IMG/VR virus record: IMGVR_UViG_3300008111_000006
Coordinates: 1 to 64,000 of that record
Origin: a virus
DNA: 64,000 bases
Strand: one strand, 5' to 3'
The notes under the pieces: generated by a model
The model's database searches: none
Seen by the model: the letters and a program-made list of their open reading frames with translations, nothing else
What the model was told of the DNA's origin: nothing
Position numbers and translations under genes: made by a program
Shown: piece by piece, positions 47,552 through 53,896 of the stretch
Layout: each line of letters opens with the position of its first letter
Numbering within the stretch: position 1 is the first letter of the stretch

Positions 47552-48184
47552 ATGAGTAGAATATTAGGGTTGGATGTTTCCACCAAAACAATAGGTATAT
47601 CTCTTTTTGAAGATAATGGGGATAATGGTAGGTTACAATTATTAACACACATTACACCTAAAGTTAAACCAAAACCTACTGATAGTATTGAATTACTAAT
47701 TAAAAAAGCACAAATATTTCAGTTTGATTTTTTGGAAAAATATAGTGATATTGATATTAGTAGAGTTATCATTGAAGAACCTTTATTACAATCTAATAAT
47801 GTTAATACTGTTTCTACTCTATTAAGATTTAATGGTATGATATGTCGATCAGTGTATGAAGTTTTAAATATTGTGCCAGAATTTATATCATCTTATGACG
47901 CTAGAAAATTTGCGTTTCCTGATTTAATGCAGATTAGAACTCACAATAAAAAAGGTGAACCATATAGTGATAAAGAAGTTGATAAGAAACAACCTGTATT
48001 GTTTGGTTCATATCCTTGGGATATAGATAAAAAAGTAGTTGTTTGGGAAAAAGTTAACGAAAGAGAACCTCAAATAGTATGGATGTATGATAAACATCAA
48101 AAGTTGGCTAAAGAAAATTATGATATGACAGATGCTTACGCTTGTGTTTTAGGACAAATGAGAAAAGAAGGTAAGTGGAAATAA
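47552..48184 (+). CDS. RuvC-like Holliday junction resolvase / RNase H-fold nuclease
   Basis: 210 residues. The RNase H-fold metal residues are visible: LGLDVSTKTIGISLF (D8 region), VIIEEPL (Glu after the fourth strand) and YDMTDAYACVLG (C-terminal Asp in the DxxDA helix). RuvC-type enzymes cut four-way junctions, and large phages often use them to debranch DNA before packaging. The central insert is basic and Pro-rich. The gene follows the fibre module and ends at a terminator, so it may be read from the structural operon. It replaces T4 gp49 (endonuclease VII) functionally, which is inference. Confidence 0.8.
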   Translation: MSRILGLDVSTKTIGISLFEDNGDNGRLQLLTHITPKVKPKPTDSIELLIKKAQIFQFDFLEKYSDIDISRVIIEEPLLQSNNVNTVSTLLRFNGMICRSVYEVLNIVPEFISSYDARKFAFPDLMQIRTHNKKGEPYSDKEVDKKQPVLFGSYPWDIDKKVVVWEKVNEREPQIVWMYDKHQKLAKENYDMTDAYACVLGQMRKEGKWK

Positions 48185-48212
48185 TATCGTTTATTTTACT
48201 GATAATTTGAAG

Positions 48213-48240
48213 TATCGTCTTTTTAGGCGATATTTTTTTT
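48213..48240 (+). terminator. Rho-independent terminator after the resolvase gene
   Basis: TATCGTC (48213-48219) pairs with GGCGATA (48226-48232) with one T-G wobble, loop TTTTTA, then eight T residues to 48240. Confidence 0.8.
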
Positions 48241-48268
48241 GCGTATTAAAAAAATATTATTACATTTG
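48239..48268 (+). promoter_or_regulatory. Host-type promoter of the primase gene
   Basis: TTG (48239-48241) and TACATTTG (48261-48268) with exactly 19 bases between. The element ends 6 bases before the ATG at 48275, predicting a leaderless or nearly leaderless message. Its TTG overlaps the T run of the preceding terminator. Confidence 0.75.
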
Positions 48269-48274
48269 TAATCG

Positions 48275-49231
48275 ATGTCTGAAATAATTGTAGAAATATT
48301 AGAAGGTATTTTGGGGCAACCCAGAAAACATTATAAAGATAAATCACAAATATCTTTTGATTGTCCTGTCTGCTCATACGATATAAAAGGTTTAGAAAAG
48401 GGTGACGGTAAAGGTAATTTAGAAATTAATTATGAAAGTAACGTCTATAAATGTTGGGCTTGTTCCGAAACAAATAATACACATGGTTCAGTCTATAAAT
48501 TAGTTAAACAATACGGTACCAAATCGGATCTTAAAAAATATAAATTAGTTACACCTGAGTTAGTAGATAATTTTAAAAAGGAAGTTGAGGTAAAAACTTT
48601 AGAAGGTTTACCTAAAGAATTTATACCTTTATCTGTTGAATCTTTCACTACCGCATATAAAAAGTCTATGGAGTATCTTAAAAAGAGGAATATCGGTATA
48701 GACATTATTGAAAAATATAATATAGGTTATTGTGAAACTGGTGAATATGCGGGTAGGGTAATATTCCCTTCTTATGATATTCATAATGATATTAATTACT
48801 TTTTAGGTAGGAGTTATGATAAATATAGTAAACTAAAGTATAAGAATCCTGATATACCTAAATCTGAAATTATATTTAATGAGAATAAAATTGTATGGGA
48901 TTCTAATATCTATATAGTAGAGGGTGTATTCGATCACATAGTAGTCCCTAATAGTATACCAATGTTAGGTAAAGTGATGAGTGAAAACTTATTCAGTAAA
49001 TTAGTAAGGAAGGCGGAGTGTAAAGTTATTATTTTATTAGATTCGGATGCCTATAACGATTCAATCAAACTATACAAAAAATTAAATTCTACTAAATTAA
49101 TGGGTAGAGTTATGATTATAAAATTACCAGAAGGTTATGATATATCTGATGTTAATCAGAGGTTAGGTAAAAAAGGTGTTATAGATGTATTAAGTACTGC
49201 AAAAAAGATAAAAGAAAGTTTGTTATATTAA
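48275..49231 (+). CDS. DNA primase (DnaG/gp61-like)
   Basis: 318 residues, near the size of T4 gp61 (342). It makes RNA primers and works with the helicase at 15039. The N-terminal zinc ribbon is C30-x2-C33 ... C60-x2-C63 (FDCPVCSY, YKCWACSE). The catalytic core has YLKKRNIGIDIIEKYNIGY, the RepB-type basic segment GRVIFPSYD, and a Toprim domain with IVEGVFDHIVV (Glu near residue 212) and ILLDSDAYND (DxD near 257-259). The ATG at 48275 is fixed by the promoter directly upstream. Confidence 0.88.
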   Translation: MSEIIVEILEGILGQPRKHYKDKSQISFDCPVCSYDIKGLEKGDGKGNLEINYESNVYKCWACSETNNTHGSVYKLVKQYGTKSDLKKYKLVTPELVDNFKKEVEVKTLEGLPKEFIPLSVESFTTAYKKSMEYLKKRNIGIDIIEKYNIGYCETGEYAGRVIFPSYDIHNDINYFLGRSYDKYSKLKYKNPDIPKSEIIFNENKIVWDSNIYIVEGVFDHIVVPNSIPMLGKVMSENLFSKLVRKAECKVIILLDSDAYNDSIKLYKKLNSTKLMGRVMIIKLPEGYDISDVNQRLGKKGVIDVLSTAKKIKESLLY

Positions 49232-49249
49232 TATATTTGCATATATTTG
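49220..49249 (+). promoter_or_regulatory. Host-type promoter with doubled -7 element
   Basis: TTG (49220-49222), 19 bases, TATATTTG (49242-49249). Another TATATTTG lies at 49232-49239 without a well-spaced TTG. The gene start ATG at 49268 is 18 bases downstream. The TTG is inside the last codons of the primase gene. Confidence 0.7.
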
Positions 49250-49267
49250 TTTTTAAAATTAATAATT

Positions 49268-49531
49268 ATGAAAAAGGGTGGTTTTAAAAGTAATTTTTTT
49301 ATTTTTTTAAGAAAAATAAAGTTAATTCCTAAAAAACAAATGGAATTAAAACCTATGAAAGTTAGGACTGTTGTTGGTTATGATGACATATATACTGATT
49401 TAGAGGTTCAAAGACATGTCTTTATAATTAATAAACTAAGTGTTAGAAAAGGATGTAAGTTTAATCCAGACACAAAAAGTTGTGTTTGTGGTGCAAATCT
49501 CGATGAATTTTTAACTAAAAAATATTGTTAG
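49268..49531 (+). CDS. Small Cys-containing hypothetical protein
   Basis: 87 residues from ATG 49268. An earlier in-frame TTG at 49247 is inside the promoter and is rejected. The N-terminus is very basic with aromatic residues (KKGGFKSNFFIFLRKIK). The C-terminal third has GCKFNPDTKSCVCGANLDEF and a final Cys, so four Cys could hold a small zinc site. Not recognised. It precedes the receiver-domain gene by one base and is probably co-expressed with it. Confidence 0.55.
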   Translation: MKKGGFKSNFFIFLRKIKLIPKKQMELKPMKVRTVVGYDDIYTDLEVQRHVFIINKLSVRKGCKFNPDTKSCVCGANLDEFLTKKYC

Positions 49532-49532
49532 T

Positions 49533-49910
49533 ATGTTATTATTTCTAGACGATAAGAGAGTCCCTTATGATGTTTTTAGGGACACAATAAATCCGTTGTA
49601 TGAGAAAAATGATGATTGGGTTATTGTACGTAATTATTATGAGTTTATAAATGTCATACAAAGAGTTGGTGTCCCTAAATTTATTTCATTTGATCACGAT
49701 TTAGATTATGATCATTATTTAATGGAAAACCAAAAGGATATAAACTATGATGGTTTAAATAGTAAAACAGGATACGATGCAGCTATTTGGTTGTGTAAAT
49801 ATTGTTTAACTAACGATTTAGAATTACCTGAATATTATGTTCATTCGGCAAACTTAGAAGGTAAAAAGAATATTGTGGATTACTTAGAGACTTTTAGTAA
49901 ATATGTTTAA
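49533..49910 (+). CDS. Predicted cyclic-phosphate-processing receiver-domain protein (cREC-like)
   Basis: 125 residues. It matches the pattern I recall for the cREC family: LLFLDDKRVP at the N-terminus (acidic pair of a receiver domain), WVIVRNYYEF, ISFDHDLDYDH with the DHD residues, GYDAAIWLCKY, and ELPEYYVHSANLEGKKNI with a conserved HSAN. Such domains have been predicted, from gene context, to act on 2',3'-cyclic phosphate RNA ends. In T4-like phages RNA repair counters host tRNA cleavage, so a counter-defence role is possible but unproven; no RNA ligase gene is in this window. The gene's end overlaps the convergent minus-strand gene by 4 bases. Confidence 0.65.
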   Translation: MLLFLDDKRVPYDVFRDTINPLYEKNDDWVIVRNYYEFINVIQRVGVPKFISFDHDLDYDHYLMENQKDINYDGLNSKTGYDAAIWLCKYCLTNDLELPEYYVHSANLEGKKNIVDYLETFSKYV

Positions 49911-50479
49911 AATTTTTTAGTGTCTTTAACAAAGGCTCTTATTTTAACCTTATTCCAATTCTTTAAATCTTCACCGTTATCCCCTAATAGTAATATAGAC
50001 ATAGTACGATGCCAACCTTCTATAAGTTCATATTTACCTTTAGGGTTTCTTACTACTATAATAGGCTCGTTCATACCACTAGATTTGGCGAGCCTTTTTT
50101 GTGTTCTCATTCTTTCTTCATCATTTGGGACTAGATAAGAATCTATGTTACCAAAATCTCTTTCTAAAAATGCGTTAACAGTATTATCATCAAAATCTTC
50201 TGGATTAACAGTTAACACTTCTAATTTCCAAGGACCTTTTAGGAAATTATCCCAATACCCCCCCTCAAATCTTGATAAAAATAAAATTGGATCACCATAA
50301 TAGTTATTTTTTATATCTTTAACATTTTGTCTAATAACGTTATTAAAAATGTCTTTTAATACATATTCAGGTGTATTTTTATAATAATTTTTTATTTTTT
50401 CGTATGTTTTTTTTTCTATGGTAGGTTCATATTCACCATAGATAGGTATCGATTCTTTTATAATATTTAAAAATTTCAT
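49907..50479 (-). CDS. ParB/Srx-fold-like protein
   Basis: 190 residues. Residues about 139-165 (PIIVVRNPKGKYELIEGWHR) match the ParB-like nuclease/sulfiredoxin fold motif, in which a strand pair leads to GxHR. That fold binds nucleotides, and phage proteins with it have varied roles. The N-terminus MKFLNIIKESIPIYGE is a short helix followed by an Ile/Tyr-Gly-Glu site similar to the putative capsid-targeting tag of other proteins here. It is the last gene of a three-gene minus operon: its start overlaps the upstream stop by 4 bases, and its end overlaps the convergent receiver-domain gene. Confidence 0.6.
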   Translation of the reverse strand: MKFLNIIKESIPIYGEYEPTIEKKTYEKIKNYYKNTPEYVLKDIFNNVIRQNVKDIKNNYYGDPILFLSRFEGGYWDNFLKGPWKLEVLTVNPEDFDDNTVNAFLERDFGNIDSYLVPNDEERMRTQKRLAKSSGMNEPIIVVRNPKGKYELIEGWHRTMSILLLGDNGEDLKNWNKVKIRAFVKDTKKF

Positions 50480-51000
50480 AATTGATATGTGTTTGAAATT
50501 ATTTTACCAGCAACTGTAAGTGCACACCAGTGGTTTGGGCAATCTGTACTTCTACCTGCCACATTTTTACCTGTACAATCATTCAGACCACCTAAAACAT
50601 TTATTCTCGGAACACCATTCGAAACGGCATCGTCTACAGATTTTTTAGTACTTTTTTCACAACTATAAGGTTCTACAATATACATTTTGTTTAGATTTCC
50701 ACCATTTTCCTTTAAAAAAGATGAATAATCTTTTGAATAATGCCCTCCTCTACTAAATAAAACTAAAATTGTGTTGGGGTATGTTGAAATAGAATTTTTT
50801 ATCTCAGACATACTGTCCCATGCGTGAGCAATTACGTTAAAATACCCTTTACCCAAACCTCTCTCCAAAAGAGACTTTTGTTCTTCCACCCCTTTATATT
50901 TACCATCATATAATCCACTAACTAAAATAACTGTAGGTGAAGTATTCGTATCTAAATTTTCTATTTCTTCCTTTATTATTTTTTTTATTAATTCTTTCAT
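50476..51000 (-). CDS. Alpha/beta protein, possibly hydrolase-like
   Basis: 174 residues. After the N-terminal helix MKELIKKIIKEEIENLD it reads TVILVSGLYDGKYKGVEE, NVIAHAWDS, NTILVLFSRGGHYS, KMYIVEPYS and RINVLGGLN, the strand-helix rhythm of an alpha/beta-hydrolase or Rossmann-like fold. SRGG at 84-87 is near where a nucleophile elbow would be but does not fit GxSxG. Four Cys lie in the C-terminal half. The function is uncertain. Middle gene of the minus-strand operon 51456-49907. Confidence 0.55.
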   Translation of the reverse strand: MKELIKKIIKEEIENLDTNTSPTVILVSGLYDGKYKGVEEQKSLLERGLGKGYFNVIAHAWDSMSEIKNSISTYPNTILVLFSRGGHYSKDYSSFLKENGGNLNKMYIVEPYSCEKSTKKSVDDAVSNGVPRINVLGGLNDCTGKNVAGRSTDCPNHWCALTVAGKIISNTYQL

Positions 51001-51021
51001 ATTATGAATAAGTTTATATGA

Positions 51022-51456
51022 TTAATCAATTTTTGTTATATCTACCTCATGATCCCAAGTGTCATGAATATCTGTTTTTACATCGTCTTCATCGATTTGA
51101 AATTCATGTATCATATATTCTAATATGATTGGTAGATAAGTGTCATGTATAAACTCCTCTTCAAAATGAACTGTGGCATAATAACTTTTATTTCCCCTAT
51201 ATTTATTTTTTATTGGTATTATTACATCATTTTCACTAAAACTACTTAAATTACCATTTAAATTTTTTAATGTTTCATAAAAAGAGGCATATATAAAATC
51301 TACTTCATCCGCATCACTAATACCTAAATCATTTTGAATAAAATAGAATACTTCTTCATATACCATTTTATTTGTGTAAAAGTCATGTACGGAATATGTT
51401 TGGTTAAATTCAGAAAACAATAGTTTAATGAATCTATATAGAATTTTTTTGTTCAT
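51022..51456 (-). CDS. Hypothetical protein
   Basis: 144 residues from ATG 51456 (MNKKILYRFIKLLFSEFN). An earlier in-frame ATG at 51510 would leave only two bases to the divergent gene at 51513 and no room for a promoter, so it is rejected. The protein is acidic at its C-terminus (DEDDVKTDIHDTWDHEVD) and not recognised. It is the first gene of the minus-strand operon, followed by 21 bases and the hydrolase-like gene. Overlapping TATAAATA sequences on both strands lie in the 56-base divergent gap. Confidence 0.55.
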   Translation of the reverse strand: MNKKILYRFIKLLFSEFNQTYSVHDFYTNKMVYEEVFYFIQNDLGISDADEVDFIYASFYETLKNLNGNLSSFSENDVIIPIKNKYRGNKSYYATVHFEEEFIHDTYLPIILEYMIHEFQIDEDDVKTDIHDTWDHEVDITKID

Positions 51457-51491
51457 AGTTTGTTTTCCAATAAAAAAATCATTATAATTAT

Positions 51492-51503
51492 TATTTATAA
51501 ATA
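51492..51503. promoter_or_regulatory. Divergent TATAAATA palindrome
   Basis: TATTTATAAATA contains TATAAATA on the plus strand (51496-51503, 9 bases before the ATG at 51513) and on the minus strand (51499-51492, 35 bases before the ATG at 51456). TATAAATA is the T4 late -10 box. The match may be chance in AT-rich DNA. Confidence 0.3.
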
Positions 51504-51512
51504 TAATCAAAT

Positions 51513-52427
51513 ATGCAAATTTTAAAAGAGTTATCAGTTTTTAATAATATAAAATACTATGATGAACCACACACCTATTATATTAATGGGGTTAAAGCGA
51601 TATCGTGTACAGGACTAATCCATAAATTTGAAGAGGATTTTGAGGATGGTATTTTAAAACCCGATAGATGGGCGGAAAAACAAGGACATATATTCAATGC
51701 CAAAAGTATGGCGGATAGGTACGCTAATAAACAAAATTATTATCCTATGGAATCTGATCCTTATGGTAGACCAGATTACTCTAACCCTAAACCTAAATCG
51801 GAATGGATTACAGAAGAGCAAATTAAATCTGAGTGGAGATATAAAAATATACATGCAACGTATGAAGGTTCTACATTACACGATTATATAGAAAATTATA
51901 TAAGTAATAAAATAAAACCTGAACCTAAGATAAGTCCTGAAGGTTTAATGTTTGAGGAAATAGAATCTACATACAATATAATGAAAGGGTATTTTCATAA
52001 TTTTTATAATGATACTATCGCACAAGGTAAATTAATTCCTGTTAAATCAGAATTAGTGGTTGGAGATGAGGAATTGATGTTATGTGGGATGGTGGATCAA
52101 ATTTTTTGGAATGTTAAATACCAGTGTTTACAAATATGGGATTGGAAAACAAATACCTTATTGAAGATGTATAATGAATATGGTAATAAAATGAAACATT
52201 GTTTAAAAGATTTGGATGTTTGTGAATTTAATACATATTCATTACAATTAAATGTCTATAAAAAAATAATAGAGAGAAATACTAATTTAAGATTTGGTGA
52301 TTGTTATTTAGTTTGGTATAATGAAGAAAATTCTAATTATGAAATTATTAAATGTGAAGAATATTCACATTATGTAGATGATATGTTTCATATGTTACAA
52401 ACAGAAAGAGAATTATTATTTAAATAA
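51513..52427 (+). CDS. PD-(D/E)XK nuclease (RecB/Cas4-like)
   Basis: 304 residues. The nuclease motifs are EGSTLHDYIENYI (GxxxH motif I), KSELVVGDEELMLCGMVDQI (Glu and Asp of the active site), LQIWDWKTN (D-x-K motif) and NTYSLQLNVYKKII (QxxxY motif). Such enzymes cut DNA ends, and in phages they are used in recombination or host DNA breakdown. It comes just before the Mre11/Rad50-like pair, which suggests a joint role in DNA-end processing. No Fe-S Cys set of true Cas4 is visible. Start ATG 51513 lies after a TATAAATA box. Confidence 0.8.
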   Translation: MQILKELSVFNNIKYYDEPHTYYINGVKAISCTGLIHKFEEDFEDGILKPDRWAEKQGHIFNAKSMADRYANKQNYYPMESDPYGRPDYSNPKPKSEWITEEQIKSEWRYKNIHATYEGSTLHDYIENYISNKIKPEPKISPEGLMFEEIESTYNIMKGYFHNFYNDTIAQGKLIPVKSELVVGDEELMLCGMVDQIFWNVKYQCLQIWDWKTNTLLKMYNEYGNKMKHCLKDLDVCEFNTYSLQLNVYKKIIERNTNLRFGDCYLVWYNEENSNYEIIKCEEYSHYVDDMFHMLQTERELLFK

Positions 52428-52431
52428 TACT

Positions 52432-52461
52432 TTGAATCGGTTAAATAAATTAATATATTTG
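52432..52461 (+). promoter_or_regulatory. Host-type promoter of the gp47-like gene
   Basis: TTG (52432-52434) and TATATTTG (52454-52461) with exactly 19 bases between. It ends 4 bases before the ATG at 52466, again predicting a leaderless message. Confidence 0.75.
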
Positions 52462-52465
52462 TATT

Positions 52466-53284
52466 ATGGTAAAAAAATTATTTCACATTGCGGATTTACA
52501 CTTCAGAACATACAAAAGATTAGATGAGTCTGAAGAAGTCTGTAAACTATTTATAGAAGAAGTTTCTGAATATTTTAAGGAACATAATCTTTCTTATAAT
52601 GAGGCTAGAATTGTTATAGTTGGGGATATAGTCCACCAAAAAATAACTATTTCAAATGAACTATTTGCACTCATAACTTGGTTTTTTAATGAATGTAGTA
52701 AATTATGTCCTGTAGTTATTATTGCTGGAAATCATGATTTGTTAGAGAATAATAAAGATAGGTTAGATAGTATTACTCCAATAGTTAATGCAATTAATAA
52801 TGATAATGTTAGATACTATAAAGATAGCATATGTTATGAGGATGATAATATAGTTTGGTGCGTTTATTCTATATTTGAAGAGAATCATAGACCTAATATA
52901 GAAGAATTTAAAAAATTAATTGGTAACGATAAAAAATATATTGGACTTTATCATGCACCTGTTACAGGTGCCATTACTTCTATTGGTTTTGAATTTGAAG
53001 AAAGTGTAGAATTATCTCAGTTTGATGGATGTGACGCAGTTCTAATGGGTGATATTCACCATAGACAAAATTTTACTTACAAAGGAATTAACATTGCCTA
53101 TTGTGGGAGTTTAATCCAACAAGATTTTGGAGAAAGAGTTGACAATCATGGTTACTTAATTTGGGACGTTAATGATTTAACTTATACAGAACATAATATA
53201 AAAAATAATTACGGTTATTATGTTTTTAGAATAAATTCTTTGGATGATATTGAAGAAGAAAGAGAATATATAACAAATTACTAA
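52466..53284 (+). CDS. Recombination endonuclease subunit gp47 (Mre11/SbcD-like)
   Basis: 272 residues. A metallophosphatase with the full motif set: IADLHF (D9, H11), GDIVHQ (D54), GNHD (88-91), YHAPV and GDIHHRQ. With gp46 it resects DNA ends for recombination-dependent replication, and in T4 it helps degrade host DNA. It is shorter than T4 gp47 (339), lacking most of the C-terminal capping part. The stop overlaps the next start by one base, so the three genes to 56266 form an operon behind the promoter at 52432. Confidence 0.9.
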   Translation: MVKKLFHIADLHFRTYKRLDESEEVCKLFIEEVSEYFKEHNLSYNEARIVIVGDIVHQKITISNELFALITWFFNECSKLCPVVIIAGNHDLLENNKDRLDSITPIVNAINNDNVRYYKDSICYEDDNIVWCVYSIFEENHRPNIEEFKKLIGNDKKYIGLYHAPVTGAITSIGFEFEESVELSQFDGCDAVLMGDIHHRQNFTYKGINIAYCGSLIQQDFGERVDNHGYLIWDVNDLTYTEHNIKNNYGYYVFRINSLDDIEEEREYITNY

Positions 53285-53895
53285 TGGAAATACCTAAAAA
53301 AATAAAAGACGATATTTGGGAATATTGTAAAATAAACGATATATCAAACATAGATGAGTTTATCATAAAAATGGTTAAACTAGGGTTTACTTCAGAAAAA
53401 TATGGATCAACACCTTTAGGTACTACACAAACTGTGGAGGTAGAAAAAATTGTAGAAGTACCTGTTGATGTAATAAAGGAGGTTATTGTTGAAAAAGAGG
53501 TAATTAAAGAAGTCCCAGTAGAAAAAATTATCACAAAAATAGAATATGTTAGTGATAAACAAAGTGAAAATGAACTGTTCGGAAAAATCGAACAGTTGGA
53601 ACAAGATATTTTCCAATTAAATGAACAAATGGGTTTAGAAAGTAAAAATTTTTCCACTAAAACCAAAGAAATGGAAAAAAATTTCCAAAAAGAGATAGAT
53701 AAAAAAAATAAAGAAATTAAAAATTTATCCTCATCATTAGAAAAGATAAAAGATGATAGTTTAAAAAAAGATATGGAAATTGACGAATTAAAAAAATCGA
53801 TTGAGGAGGGGAATAAAAAGATAAATAATAAACCAGATATCTATGGTGAAGATAGTAAAGGTGGTTGGTTCGGTTCAAATTTATTAAAAAAGTAA
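53284..53895 (+). CDS. Coiled-coil protein between gp47 and gp46
   Basis: 203 residues. The first ~40 residues (DIWEYCKINDISNIDEFI, then MVKLGFTSEKYG) look like a small helical domain. Then comes a Val/Glu/Lys-rich repeat (VEKIVEVPVDVIKEVIVEKE), a long coiled coil to about residue 170, and a C-terminal GGWFGSNLLKK. It lies inside the gp47-gp46 operon with 1-base overlap and 1-base gap, so a role in that complex, perhaps bridging subunits, is likely but inferred. Confidence 0.65.
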   Translation: MEIPKKIKDDIWEYCKINDISNIDEFIIKMVKLGFTSEKYGSTPLGTTQTVEVEKIVEVPVDVIKEVIVEKEVIKEVPVEKIITKIEYVSDKQSENELFGKIEQLEQDIFQLNEQMGLESKNFSTKTKEMEKNFQKEIDKKNKEIKNLSSSLEKIKDDSLKKDMEIDELKKSIEEGNKKINNKPDIYGEDSKGGWFGSNLLKK

Positions 53896-53896
53896 T

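Noticed and set aside
51457-51510. Longer start for the minus gene at 51456
   Set aside because: It would leave 2 bases to the divergent gene and remove any promoter space.
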